Part shown: piece by piece, positions 44,247 to 53,255 of the stretch | How the letters are laid out: each line of letters begins with the position of its first letter | Position numbering within the stretch: the stretch's first letter is position 1 | Assembly: GCA_011525745.1 (NCBI GenBank) | Contig: WYBU01000087.1 | Location: forward strand, 37,735 to 101,734 | Length of the DNA stretch: 64,000 bases | Direction of reading: 5' to 3' | DNA from: Planctomycetaceae bacterium | GTDB lineage: Bacteria > Planctomycetota > Phycisphaerae > UBA1845 > UTPLA1 | Program-made: the position numbers and the translations under genes | Notes under the pieces: model-generated | The model's input: the letters and a program-made list of their open reading frames with translations, nothing else | Told to the model about the DNA's origin: nothing | Database searches by the model: none

Positions 44247-44752
44247 CGGCGGCGTGACGACAAAGGATTATACGCCGAACGGACGCGAAAAGCGGAACAG
44301 GCGTAAGCGCGGAGAGCCAATGCGAAACAGCGGCGTAGGGATGCGCGTGCAAACAACCAGCACGATTTTGGGGGGCGGCATGGTCAAGCCCTCGCGCGAG
44401 AACGGCCCGATGGCGCCGAGAATCGTGCCTCGCGAGGGCATCACCATGCAAAAACCGGCCGCCCCCAACGGCCGATGATTCGTTCAGGATATTTCTGTGC
44501 GCGCCGTGTGCATCAACCAGGATTTGCTTTCACGCATTTCCGCGTCCGCGGCTACCCGGACGCGACAAGTGCGGCAGGACCGAGCCACGCGGGAAACACG
44601 GCCGAGGGCGGCCGTGCCCCGTCGAGGCGCTGCACGGCGTAGCCCTCGAGTCGCCCGTTCACGGGTCTGCTCGATGCGTACGGCGGACCCTGTCCGGGGC
44701 ATGACCATGCCACGCGATGTGGCCTTGTTGACCTTGTGCTGGAGTAAACGCT
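44247..44752. repeat. Non-coding stretch with an imperfect inverted repeat and R1-tail copy
   Basis: 506 bases, no gene. 44343-44367 matches the CAAATAACCAGAACGATT end of R1 with three changes. It is followed by an imperfect inverted repeat whose arms (44378-44396 and 44431-44449) match at 16 of 19 positions and include GCCCTCGCG/CGCGAGGGC. 44642-44690 repeats the block at 30339-30388, and just upstream is an R4-like palindrome (GGCCGAGGGCGGCC). Confidence 0.65.
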
Positions 44753-46189
44753 TCAGTTCACGCGGCCCGAGGCCACGGCAACCCAGGGGCGCGCGCCGAT
44801 GACGGCCGCGCCGGCGTCGCTGCCGGTCAGCACCCGGAACGGCGACTTGTATTGCGCCGCGGCGGTTTCGACGACTTCGTTCAACACGTTGCGGGCCGCC
44901 GGCGTGTCGCGCATGAGCACGATCATCAGACCGCCGTACGCGCCGCTGGCCAGCTTGGCGCCGAACATTCCCTTCGCAGGCCCCTGTTGCCGCACATGCT
45001 GGGACACGAAGTCGGTTTCGGCGCTGCCGAGACCGAATCGCTGACTGTGGCTCCAGTGCGAAGCGTAGATCAGTTCCGCGGCCTTTGTAAGCGGGCCGTC
45101 GTCATTGGCGTTTGCAGCGCGGATCAGGTGAGCCATCACATCCTGCACGCGCTGGTGCTCGTAAATGTGGTGTTCCACGCGGGAGCGCGGCCTGTAGGCA
45201 TGGTCGGGGTCGATCGTCATCGTCTCGTTTGGCAGCGGTCCGAAAAGATCGAGATACTCGCGGCCGGAGATCCGCTGTGGAATGCGATCGCGGAAGTGGT
45301 CGACGAAGTCCGCGGTCGTCACGTCCGCGAGGAAGGCGTACGCGGCCGGGGGCTTGCCGATGCCCGCGTCGGCCAACTCGACAATCATGCGATGGCCCAT
45401 CATCGCCGCGATCTGCGATTCGACGACGCGCTCCCGGCGGATCGGTCGCCGGGGAAAAACCTCAACGGCCGCCACGATCAGACCGGCGGGCAATTCAATC
45501 TGCCCGGCGACGTGCTGAGGCTGACGACGCAACTGCGTCAACCGGCCGGGCTGCGCTTCCATCGCCGCCAGCAGCAGTCGCGTGCCCCCCGGCTCCAACG
45601 AGGGCCATTTCGAAATTCGTTCGAGACACGCGAGCAACTCGGCGCGCGGCAGTCGATGTCCGAACGCGCCCTGAACGGCTTCGAGCGTGACGGCGGCCAG
45701 CGCGGCGCTGACGCCGGCCAGATCGGAGGCGCCATCGGACACCTCGAACTCGATGCCCAGACCCGATTGAAGAGGTTCGTGCATGTCGCCGCACAGCATC
45801 GCCTGCACGGCGGCGACGACCGGCGCGGCGGCCTCGGCGCCGCGCGCGCGCAGGTCGGCGAGCAGCGCTCCGATGTTCCCTTCGCCGCCGGGCTGGACCT
45901 GAAGCGAGTCGATGGGGGCGACGTATTGCCGCGCGTCGTCGGTCGCATCGCCGCGGAGGCGAACGATGAGCCGACCGGCGCTGCCCTGGCGGGCGGCGGC
46001 CACGACGCAGGTGCGCAGCGGGCTGACCAGCACCGGACATCCGGCCCATTCGCTCAGCCCGCCCATCACGTCGACGACGGCAGGCGCGCAGGCCACGCGG
46101 GCCGAGGTGTTGTCGTGCGCCGACGTCGAGCGATGACAGAATTCCGCCACGTTAGTTGAGACAGCCACGGTCACGTTGTACTCCGTCAT
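44753..46189 (-). CDS. Galactokinase-like GHMP kinase
   Basis: 478 residues. The N-terminal ACAPAVVDVMGGLSEWAGCP corresponds to the galactokinase signature (GRVNLIGEHTDYNGG type), though diverged. The C-terminal MFGAKLASGAYGGLMIVLM corresponds to GHMP motif 3. The middle Gly/Ser-rich phosphate loop is poorly kept (FEVSDGASDLAGVSAALAAV). Galactokinases phosphorylate galactose or related sugars at C1 with ATP. The strongly altered signature suggests a different sugar or reduced activity. GAGG lies about nine bases before the start; a GTG at 46192 directly precedes the ATG. Confidence 0.78.
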   Translation of the reverse strand: MTEYNVTVAVSTNVAEFCHRSTSAHDNTSARVACAPAVVDVMGGLSEWAGCPVLVSPLRTCVVAAARQGSAGRLIVRLRGDATDDARQYVAPIDSLQVQPGGEGNIGALLADLRARGAEAAAPVVAAVQAMLCGDMHEPLQSGLGIEFEVSDGASDLAGVSAALAAVTLEAVQGAFGHRLPRAELLACLERISKWPSLEPGGTRLLLAAMEAQPGRLTQLRRQPQHVAGQIELPAGLIVAAVEVFPRRPIRRERVVESQIAAMMGHRMIVELADAGIGKPPAAYAFLADVTTADFVDHFRDRIPQRISGREYLDLFGPLPNETMTIDPDHAYRPRSRVEHHIYEHQRVQDVMAHLIRAANANDDGPLTKAAELIYASHWSHSQRFGLGSAETDFVSQHVRQQGPAKGMFGAKLASGAYGGLMIVLMRDTPAARNVLNEVVETAAAQYKSPFRVLTGSDAGAAVIGARPWVAVASGRVN

Positions 46190-46467
46190 CACCGGTCAGC
46201 CTCGTCCGCATCGGCCGGTCGCCCGCGCGCACGAGCCTCATGTGCCGGAATCCAAGGTTTTACGTTCTCCCACACTCACCCTCCCGTACGCGTGCGCCGC
46301 CGGCGCATCGTGACGGGCTGCCTCACCATATTGGCGCCTCCCGCGAAACGCCGCGCTCTGGCCGCGCCGTCTCGCCCTTAGAATGCGTCGGTCGTCGTCG
46401 GTCGCGAGGCCACCCCTGCCGTTGCGGCGACGACTTTGCCCGATTCGCCCGCTGCGGATCGTGTCGT

Positions 46468-46860
46468 TCAGCAAACTTCCCGCAGCACGTGTTCTTCGAC
46501 GTATATGGGCGTCTCACTCGCAACGCCCAGCGCGATCGCGTCGGAAGGACGCGAGTCGACTTCGACCATTTCGCCCCCGTGACGAATGTACAGGCGCGCG
46601 AAAAACGTATGGTCCTTCAGATCGTTGATGACGATCCGCTCGAGATCGCCATGCAATTGCTCGATGATGCCCGCCATCAGGTCGTGCGTCATCGGCCGCG
46701 CCGTTCGAATCCCCTTGATCCGACGATCGATCGCCAACGCCTCGTTTTCGCCGATCACGATCGAGAACGAGCGTTCGCCGTCGCGCTCCTTCAGCACGAT
46801 GATCTGCTGGTCCGCGTTGTCGCTGATGATGATCCGGGCCAGGTCCACCCGCACTTCCAT
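46468..46860 (-). CDS. Bifunctional nuclease (BFN/DUF151) family protein
   Basis: 130 residues, the full length of the DUF151 domain. Hallmarks: FSIVIGENEALAIDRRIKGI, RPMTHDLMAGIIEQL, FFARLYI and VDSRPSDAIALGVAS. The family is widespread and a plant member has RNase and DNase activity; the bacterial role is unclear. GAGG precedes the ATG by about six bases. It stands in the same direction as the galactokinase-like gene, 278 bases upstream. Confidence 0.92.
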   Translation of the reverse strand: MEVRVDLARIIISDNADQQIIVLKERDGERSFSIVIGENEALAIDRRIKGIRTARPMTHDLMAGIIEQLHGDLERIVINDLKDHTFFARLYIRHGGEMVEVDSRPSDAIALGVASETPIYVEEHVLREVC

Positions 46861-47139
46861 CGCAGCCTCACGATCGCGTCGCTCGCTTCACCGCTCCGAC
46901 CACAAGCCTAGACCTTCGTGCCGCGCCTTGTCAAGCGATTTGCGCGCTCGACGCGCGACCGCGCCGCGTAACGGGTCGCGACGACCCCACCAGCACGAAT
47001 CGTGCCGCCACGCCGCGCGTTTTTCCGCTGCGTCGAATCGGGCGGCCTGCGACTCCGTCCTTTGATCTCGCAATATGTCAAGTCGGGGCAATCCCGCCGC
47101 GCATCGCCGCGGTTGGCGCAGCGACCTTCACACGCGTCG

Positions 47140-49029
47140 TCAGCCGTGCGACAGGAGGAACAGCCCGACGTCGTCGCCGTCCGCTGTGCCGCTGCGGTCC
47201 ATGTCGGCCCGCGTCACGTGCGCTTCGTCCGTGTCGAGGCCCAAAAGCACTTCCACGAAAAGCGATACGTCCTGCGAATCCAGCGCGCCGTTGCCGTCGA
47301 TGTCGCCCGGCGCGGCGAAGCGATACAGATTCGGCTCGACCGACGCGCGCTGGCCAACGGCGTCCGCCCAGCTTGCGTGCCAGTATTCCATCGTCTGATG
47401 TACGTCCGCAACGTCGGCCGGCGTCACCGGATTCAGCGGCCGGCCGATCAGCACGAACAATACTTCAAAGTCTCGCTGTGTGTTGGGATAGGCCGGAACG
47501 CGCGGTCCGTTGGCATCGATGATATGGCTGATCGTCAGATCGACGCGCGTGCCGGAATAAGTCGTATCGACCGGCGGCCAGTAGGGGCCGGTCAGCCCCG
47601 AGTTGCCGCCGACGTACCACCACGGTTCGACCTCGGCGGGATCGGCCAGTCCCATCAGGTACAGCTCGTTCCACGAATAAGCGTAGTAGGTCTGTTGCGG
47701 CGGCGAGGTGAACGTGCCGTCGCCGTTGTCGGTCCACAGCGTGCCGCCCATGGCGGAACTGGCGTCGGGCAGGATCACGTCGAACGGCGCCGGCAGATGT
47801 GCGCACATGGCGGGATGCGCGCCGCTGCGCGACGCTCCGACGCCCGAAATGAAATACAGCCAGCGATGACCGAACTCGTGGCTGAGCACCGAGTGGCTCA
47901 ACTCGTCGTTGCGGTTCCAGCTCAAGTTTATCTGGTTCATGTGCAGCAGCGATACGCGGCGCGATCCACCGTTGCCGATGCCCGACACGCCCGGCCGGCC
48001 GTTGGCGTGATACGCGCCGGCGTAAAAGGTGATGTCGGTGAAGAAGTTCTGGTACATGGCGACGGCGTCGAGGTTTTGATCGGTGAAGCCATAGGGACCG
48101 CGGACGGCGTCCCAGACGGCGTACACGTCGAGCGCCCCGAATCGGAAGGCCTCGAGCAGCGGACCGTCGACGACCGTCGGCGTCGCCGTCAGCGACGAGG
48201 CGTCCGTCACGGGCGCGCCGACGAATCCCGGCGGCACGATGGCCAACGCGCCGAACGTGTTATGCGACGGAAATTCGTGATAACTGATCAGAATCTGTCC
48301 GTCGGCGTCGAGCCGCAACTGAACGTCGTGCTCGATGTTGGTGATGGAAAGCGGCCGGCTGGTGCGCTGCCGCCAGGTGAACGTGGCCGACGTCGCGTCG
48401 GTGCGGACGTAAAGATCGACGCGGTCGCCCCAGATCCAGCGGTGCTTGCGGCCCAGCGGAATGATGCGCGGCGTCGCGTCGGCCAGCAGCTCGCTCTGGC
48501 TGAACTGGACGTAACTCGGATTGTTGCCATTCGTCGGATCGGCCGGCTGGCTCGCGAAAAACAGGGCGAAACGCGACGTGGCGTACAGCGTGTCGTAGGT
48601 CTGATCGCCGAAGGGAAATGAAAACGCCAGCGCCTGGGCGTGCTCGCCCCAGTCGGTCCATTCCGCGACGAGCGTGCCGAGGTCGGCGTCGTAGGCCGGT
48701 GCTTCGCGCGTGGCGAGGAACTGGGTGGCGCCATCGCGCACGAATCGAAGGCTCTGCGCGGTCAGGTCGAAGCCGTTCGCTCCGACGACGAATGAACCGT
48801 CGTCCTCAACGGTCAACAGGCCCATCTGGGGGACGAAGACGGCGCCGCGCGGTTGAAAACCGCCGCCACGATCGGCTAACTCCGCGAGCCGCTGATCGAG
48901 TTCATCGCCCACCGGGCAGGGCGGCGCGGTCATGTCGGGCGCGGGCGGCGCTGCCGATGAGCCGACGGGGAACGTTGCGATGGTTGCAAGAGCGAGTAGA
49001 TAACAGGATTTGTGGATCCGTATCCGCAC
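47140..49029 (-). CDS. Secreted metallopeptidase-like protein with dockerin-type tail
   Basis: 629 residues. A signal peptide (about 1-26) is followed by a long beta-rich N-terminal region, a zinc-peptidase motif HEFGH (about residue 385, in SVLSHEFGHRWLYF), and a C-terminal pair of calcium-loop repeats, GDIDGNGALDSQDVSLFVEVL and ADMDRSGTADGDDVGLFL, which is the dockerin type I arrangement. No cohesin is seen here; planctomycetes often carry dockerin-like tails without cellulosomes, presumably for surface attachment. The substrate is unknown. A promoter (49078-49106) precedes it. Confidence 0.82.
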   Translation of the reverse strand: MRIRIHKSCYLLALATIATFPVGSSAAPPAPDMTAPPCPVGDELDQRLAELADRGGGFQPRGAVFVPQMGLLTVEDDGSFVVGANGFDLTAQSLRFVRDGATQFLATREAPAYDADLGTLVAEWTDWGEHAQALAFSFPFGDQTYDTLYATSRFALFFASQPADPTNGNNPSYVQFSQSELLADATPRIIPLGRKHRWIWGDRVDLYVRTDATSATFTWRQRTSRPLSITNIEHDVQLRLDADGQILISYHEFPSHNTFGALAIVPPGFVGAPVTDASSLTATPTVVDGPLLEAFRFGALDVYAVWDAVRGPYGFTDQNLDAVAMYQNFFTDITFYAGAYHANGRPGVSGIGNGGSRRVSLLHMNQINLSWNRNDELSHSVLSHEFGHRWLYFISGVGASRSGAHPAMCAHLPAPFDVILPDASSAMGGTLWTDNGDGTFTSPPQQTYYAYSWNELYLMGLADPAEVEPWWYVGGNSGLTGPYWPPVDTTYSGTRVDLTISHIIDANGPRVPAYPNTQRDFEVLFVLIGRPLNPVTPADVADVHQTMEYWHASWADAVGQRASVEPNLYRFAAPGDIDGNGALDSQDVSLFVEVLLGLDTDEAHVTRADMDRSGTADGDDVGLFLLSHG

Positions 49030-49077
49030 GGCCGCTTCCTCCCCGCGCCCTGCTCGCCGTCGCGGGCGTAAAAATTC

Positions 49078-49106
49078 AGTCTAACAAAGTCGCTGCTTGC
49101 CGACAA
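49078..49106 (-). promoter_or_regulatory. Promoter of the metallopeptidase gene
   Basis: On the minus strand TTGTCG, 17-base spacer, TAGACT, about 45 bases before the ATG at 49029. It overlaps the divergent promoter of the synthetase gene. Confidence 0.45.
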
Positions 49107-49123
49107 CGATTTGACATTACAAT
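49097..49123 (+). promoter_or_regulatory. Promoter of the acyl-CoA synthetase gene
   Basis: TACAAT (49118-49123) with a weak TTGCCG 15 bases upstream. The predicted start is at or within a base or two of the ATG at 49130, again a leaderless arrangement; no Shine-Dalgarno is present. Confidence 0.45.
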
Positions 49124-49129
49124 GCCGCC

Positions 49130-50596
49130 ATGTTGCTGGAAGCACTGCTCGCGTCGGCCGAGCGCGACTCGCGCTCCAACATCGTCAGCGACCCTTCCGT
49201 TGAATTGACCTATCCCGATCTCGTGCGCATGGCCGCCGGACTGCGCGGCGTCGTCGAGCAGGCCACGCGTTGCGATCGTGTCGGATTGATGATGCCTTCG
49301 TGCGTGGGGTTTACCGCAAGCTACTTCGGCGTTCTTTGGGCGGGGCGCGTGGTCGTGCCGCTGAACTTTCTGCTGCAACCGGCGGAAATCGCGGGTGTCA
49401 TTCGCGACGCGGGAATCGACACGGTTTTTTCGGTGAAGTTTTTCGAGAACGCCTTATCGAGCCTGCCGCTGAAGGTGATCTATCTGGAAGACTTGCCGTT
49501 GAAGGGCGGCGCTGCACCGTCGCCCGGCAACCTTCCGCCGGCGCCCAGGCATGCTCCGGATGACATCGCCACGATTCTTTACACGTCGGGCACCTCCGGC
49601 GCGCCCAAGGGCGTTTGCCTGACGCATCGCAATTTGCGCAGCAACACCGACGCCTGCATCGCCTACGCGCGGCTCGAACAGGGCCACCGTTTTCTGGGAA
49701 TCCTGCCGTTGTTTCACAGCTTCGGACTGACCGCCATGCTGCACGCACCAATCACGGCCGGCGCCTCGGTGCATTATCTGCCGCGGTTCTCGCCGGCTTC
49801 GCTCGTGCAGACGGTGCGCGAGCGGCGCAGCTCGGTGCTGATGGCGATCGCCAGCATGTACACGGCGATGGCGCGGCTGAAGTCGGGCGGTCGCGACGAT
49901 TTTGCGTCGATGATCTACCCGATCAGCGGCGGCGAGGCGCTGCCGGAGCAGACGGCGCAGGTCTTCGCCGAGCGTTTCGGCGTGCGCGCGTTGCAGGGGT
50001 ACGGAATGACCGAGACGTCGCCGGTGGTCAGTCTCAACGTGCCGTGGGCGGACCGATTCGGCAGCGTCGGCAAGCCGATTCCCGACGTCAGCGTGACCGC
50101 GCATGACGACAACGGGTCGCCGCTGCCGCCGGACGGCGTCGGCGAGCTTTGGGTGCGCGGGCCGTGCGTGATGAAGGGCTATTACAACAAGCCGAAGGAA
50201 ACGGCCGACATGATCACGGCCGAAGGCTGGCTCAAGACCGGCGATATGGGCCGCGTTGACGGCGATGGTTTCGTTTGGATCACCGGTCGCAAGAAGGAGA
50301 TGATCATCGTCGGCGGCGAAAACGTCTATCCGCGCGAGATCGAGAGCGTGCTGACGGAACATCCGGCGGTGGCCGACGCGGCCGTCATCGGCCAGAGCGA
50401 TCCGACGCGCGGCGAGACGATCGTGGCGTTTGTGACGTGCAAGGAAGGCGTCGAAACGACCGAGGTCGCGCTGCGCGAGTTCTGCCGCGACAAGCTGGCG
50501 GGCTACAAGGTGCCACGGCGGGTCATCATCCGGGCCGACCTGCCGCGCGGCGCAACCGGCAAGATCCTGAAACGCAAGCTGCATGAGCTGCTGTAG
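49130..50596 (+). CDS. AMP-forming acyl-CoA synthetase / ligase
   Basis: 488 residues, ANL superfamily. Motifs in order: TILYTSGTSGAPKGVCLTH (phosphate loop), YGMTETSP (adenine region), TGDMGRVDGDGFVWITGRKKEMIIVGGENVYPREIE (read in pieces) and the terminal PRGATGKILKRKL with the catalytic lysine. The enzyme activates a carboxylic acid as acyl-AMP and transfers it to CoA; resemblance is to long-chain fatty-acid ligases but it is somewhat short, so medium-chain or other acids are possible. Divergent from the metallopeptidase. Confidence 0.9.
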   Translation: MLLEALLASAERDSRSNIVSDPSVELTYPDLVRMAAGLRGVVEQATRCDRVGLMMPSCVGFTASYFGVLWAGRVVVPLNFLLQPAEIAGVIRDAGIDTVFSVKFFENALSSLPLKVIYLEDLPLKGGAAPSPGNLPPAPRHAPDDIATILYTSGTSGAPKGVCLTHRNLRSNTDACIAYARLEQGHRFLGILPLFHSFGLTAMLHAPITAGASVHYLPRFSPASLVQTVRERRSSVLMAIASMYTAMARLKSGGRDDFASMIYPISGGEALPEQTAQVFAERFGVRALQGYGMTETSPVVSLNVPWADRFGSVGKPIPDVSVTAHDDNGSPLPPDGVGELWVRGPCVMKGYYNKPKETADMITAEGWLKTGDMGRVDGDGFVWITGRKKEMIIVGGENVYPREIESVLTEHPAVADAAVIGQSDPTRGETIVAFVTCKEGVETTEVALREFCRDKLAGYKVPRRVIIRADLPRGATGKILKRKLHELL

Positions 50597-50615
50597 CCGC
50601 GACCGTCGGCCTGAA

Positions 50616-50938
50616 CCGAACCGCGACCGTAAGGGAGCGGCGGAAAACCGCCCCACAATCACGAAACGCTCGACTTCGCCGAAACGCTGACCGGTCCCGC
50701 CGACGGACCGCTATCTCTATTCGGTGCGGCGGAAAACCGCCCCACAATCACGAAACGCTCGACTTCGCCGAAACGCTGACCGGTCCGGCCGTCGGACCGT
50801 TATCCCTATTCGATGCGGCGGAAAACCGCCCCACAATCACGAAACACTCGACTTCGCCGAAACGCTGACCGGTCCCGCCGACGGACCGCTATCTCTATTC
50901 GATGCGGCGCCCGTCGCTCCCTTACGGTCGCGGTTCGG
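50616..50938. repeat. Three 89-bp tandem repeats framed by perfect 24-bp inverted repeats (R5)
   Basis: Units start at 50637, 50726 and 50815 and are nearly identical. Each contains two hairpin-forming blocks, GGCGGAAAACCGCC and GGTCC...GGACC. The whole is bracketed by a perfect 24-bp inverted repeat, 50616-50639 and 50915-50938, containing CGCTCCCTTACGGTCGCGG. It fills the gap between two convergent genes. There is no coding capacity, so it resembles a non-autonomous or REP/MITE-like element that has amplified internally. Confidence 0.93.
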
Positions 50939-50953
50939 ATCGGCAGGCACGGC

Positions 50954-52366
50954 TCAGGTTGCGTCGACATAGACGTCGCCTCTGACTTCCCGCGGCAGCG
51001 GCGGCCCTTCGCGTAGATGCGCCGCCTCCATCGCCCGCAGCGGGCTGATTTCGTACCGCCCCGAATATTCGCCGGCCGCAGTCCGCGGCACGCGGACACC
51101 AGCCGATTCGAGCCAGCGCGCGGCGCGGTCCGACAGCGCGCGTTGCGAGGTTTCGACCGAGTCGACGCCCGTCGCGTTCTTTACCGGGCTGAACTCCTCG
51201 CGCCGGTTGGTCTCAAGAATGACCGGATTTTTCGCCAGCGGCAGCGCGTCGAACACAAACGCCTCGAGCTTCACTGCGTTGGGTGCGTTCGGCTGAACCA
51301 TCTGACCGGTTCTTAGGTCCACTGACGAAACCTTCTTCACCGCCCGGTGCCAAGGCAGGCGGAACGCCGCCGGATCGGCCGTCAGCCGCTCCACGAACGT
51401 TCGCGCCAGAATGTGCACCGCGATGCTGCCCGCGTCGAAGCGGCGCGAACCATCCGGCTGCCGCGCCTTAGCCAGTTCGTTGGGCAGGTCGGAATACTCC
51501 AGCACGCGCAGCACGCCGTCGCAGATCGCAAACACGCCCACTTTTTCGTCGTCGGAGGCCTTAGGCACCGTCTTGCTCGACATCTCGGAACCGCGCTCGG
51601 CATGAAGCCCGATGAAAAACGGATCGAGGCAGCGCACCAGCGGATTGTCGACCTGGAAGTAGCCGACATGTTCGATGCCGCGGCCGGCCATGTCGGCCAG
51701 CACGCCGGTCGTTGCCATGGCCAGCAGCGATCCGCCGTGGCCGTCGGGCGACAGAGCCAGGCGGTGCGGAGACTCGAGAATCATGCGCCCATCGAGCGAA
51801 AATGCGGGCATCGAACCTTGTTTGAAGAACGAGATCTGATCGAGAGGCAGGCCGAAGCGGCGATGCTGCTCGAAGAATGCGCGCGTTTCCGCGTCGTTGG
51901 CCTCGCTGGTCATGATGTACCACCGCGTCCGCCCGCCGTACCGGCGGTCGGTGGCCAGAATCTGCTCGGCGAAAAGCTGAAACAGCGGCTTTTGCCGGAC
52001 CGGCGAAATACGGAATGCGCCCTTGGGGCCGTCGAATCCCAGGCGCGTGCCCTGCCCGCCGGCGACCAGCAGCGCGGCGACGGCCGAGCGCGACAGCAGC
52101 GATTCTCCAAGCGCGGTTCGCTCATCGCCGCGCGTGTCGACCGGCCGGCGGACACAAACGGGCGGCTCGATGCGGTCGTAGTGCGGGTGCTCGGTCCCGG
52201 CGGCGACGATGCGGAGCAGCGCCGGCATCTCTTCGAAGCGCACGCGTTCGAGATCGGACAGCAACATGTCGCGCTGATCGGGCGTCAGGCGATCCCAGAA
52301 CGTAAAGACGTGGTCCTGCTCGTGACGGCTACAGAGTTCCCGCAACGTTGTTTCTCGCGACTGCAT
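50954..52366 (-). CDS. UDP-sugar pyrophosphorylase (UDPGP family)
   Basis: 470 residues. The nucleotide-binding signature LLVAGGQGTRLGFDGPKGAF sits near residue 95. Further hallmarks are IMTSEANDAETRAFFEQH, FFKQGSMPAF, PDGHGGSLLAM, YFQVDNPLV, SSKTVPKASDDEKVGVFA and the YSDLP segment. These are typical of UDP-N-acetylglucosamine/UDP-glucose pyrophosphorylases of the eukaryote-like UDPGP family, which make UDP-sugars from UTP and sugar-1-phosphate for glycan synthesis. Substrate choice cannot be read by eye. It converges with the acyl-CoA synthetase across repeat R5. Confidence 0.9.
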   Translation of the reverse strand: MQSRETTLRELCSRHEQDHVFTFWDRLTPDQRDMLLSDLERVRFEEMPALLRIVAAGTEHPHYDRIEPPVCVRRPVDTRGDERTALGESLLSRSAVAALLVAGGQGTRLGFDGPKGAFRISPVRQKPLFQLFAEQILATDRRYGGRTRWYIMTSEANDAETRAFFEQHRRFGLPLDQISFFKQGSMPAFSLDGRMILESPHRLALSPDGHGGSLLAMATTGVLADMAGRGIEHVGYFQVDNPLVRCLDPFFIGLHAERGSEMSSKTVPKASDDEKVGVFAICDGVLRVLEYSDLPNELAKARQPDGSRRFDAGSIAVHILARTFVERLTADPAAFRLPWHRAVKKVSSVDLRTGQMVQPNAPNAVKLEAFVFDALPLAKNPVILETNRREEFSPVKNATGVDSVETSQRALSDRAARWLESAGVRVPRTAAGEYSGRYEISPLRAMEAAHLREGPPLPREVRGDVYVDAT

Positions 52367-52904
52367 GGCTGGCCCCGGATGCTCGATTCGGCGGCGCGGC
52401 GCTGCGCTATCGGCGCAGCGCGAACGCCCGACGCCGCCAGGACATGTTAGCCGTTCTCGTTTTTCGCAGGGAGTGCGTAACAGACAGATGGCTGTGAAGT
52501 GCCAAACGCCCGTGGATCCTGCGCAGAATCGGTGCGTTTTATGGAAGTCGTATGGAACGGGCGTGTCGTCCGTTCGTGCGGCCGCGTCTTGCGGCGATAC
52601 CGCCTCCTTCGATGACGGTGGCCTCTATGCTACTGATGCTGGCTTTCTTCGTGGCTCGCGACGGTTCTCAAGCGAAGGTCCGCGCAACTCCGGCATGAAC
52701 ATTGACTGATGGAAATTAGCGGAAACCGTTTTTTCCGCCTTTCGTCGCTTTGATCCGCGCACGGCGATACCCCGGTCGGGTTGTGGTCGCAGCCTGCCCT
52801 GTGCCTCCGTGCCCTTCTTCTGTTCCCTGTTCCCTTCTGTACTCCTTCGTGCATTCGAGCCTTTTAACGTCACAAATCGGGTTGCCGGCGTAGCCCGCGC
52901 TGCG
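52367..52904. other. Gap without a supported gene
   Basis: About 540 bases between the pyrophosphorylase start and the small lipoprotein end. Open frames here lack start signals and protein-like composition. I see no repeat-family copy or clear promoter. Confidence 0.5.
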
Positions 52905-53255
52905 CTACCGTTCGAACGAACCTACGCGATCGCTGCGGAATCGCCGCCAGACGCTGCCGCCGCCCCATCCGACGCCCGTGCCGCCCCAGGGTGAACCCTG
53001 CACGTCGTAGAACAGTTCGTAATACGAACCGCGCTCGCCGCCGAATTGATCGCGATGGGCGCTGGGCCAGTCGCTGCGGCCCAATTGCAGCGCCAGCGGC
53101 CCGACTCCGTCGGCGCCGGCCAGCAGTACCGAAGCCGATCGCACAGCCGTTGCGCGCGAGCTTTCCGTCGGATCAGCGAAACGCCGCCCCTCCGATTGCG
53201 CGCAGCCGGCCAGCAAAAGCAGGCCGACCGCCGCCAGGCCGTTGCGCAGTTTCAT
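52905..53255 (-). CDS. Small glycine-rich lipoprotein, function unknown
   Basis: 116 residues. The signal LAAVGLLLLAGC gives a textbook lipobox. The rest is polar with a Gly/Trp-rich stretch (SPWGGTGVGWGGGSVWRRF) near the C-terminus. A strong GGAGG about six bases before the ATG supports a real gene. No family is recognised. Confidence 0.65.
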   Translation of the reverse strand: MKLRNGLAAVGLLLLAGCAQSEGRRFADPTESSRATAVRSASVLLAGADGVGPLALQLGRSDWPSAHRDQFGGERGSYYELFYDVQGSPWGGTGVGWGGGSVWRRFRSDRVGSFER

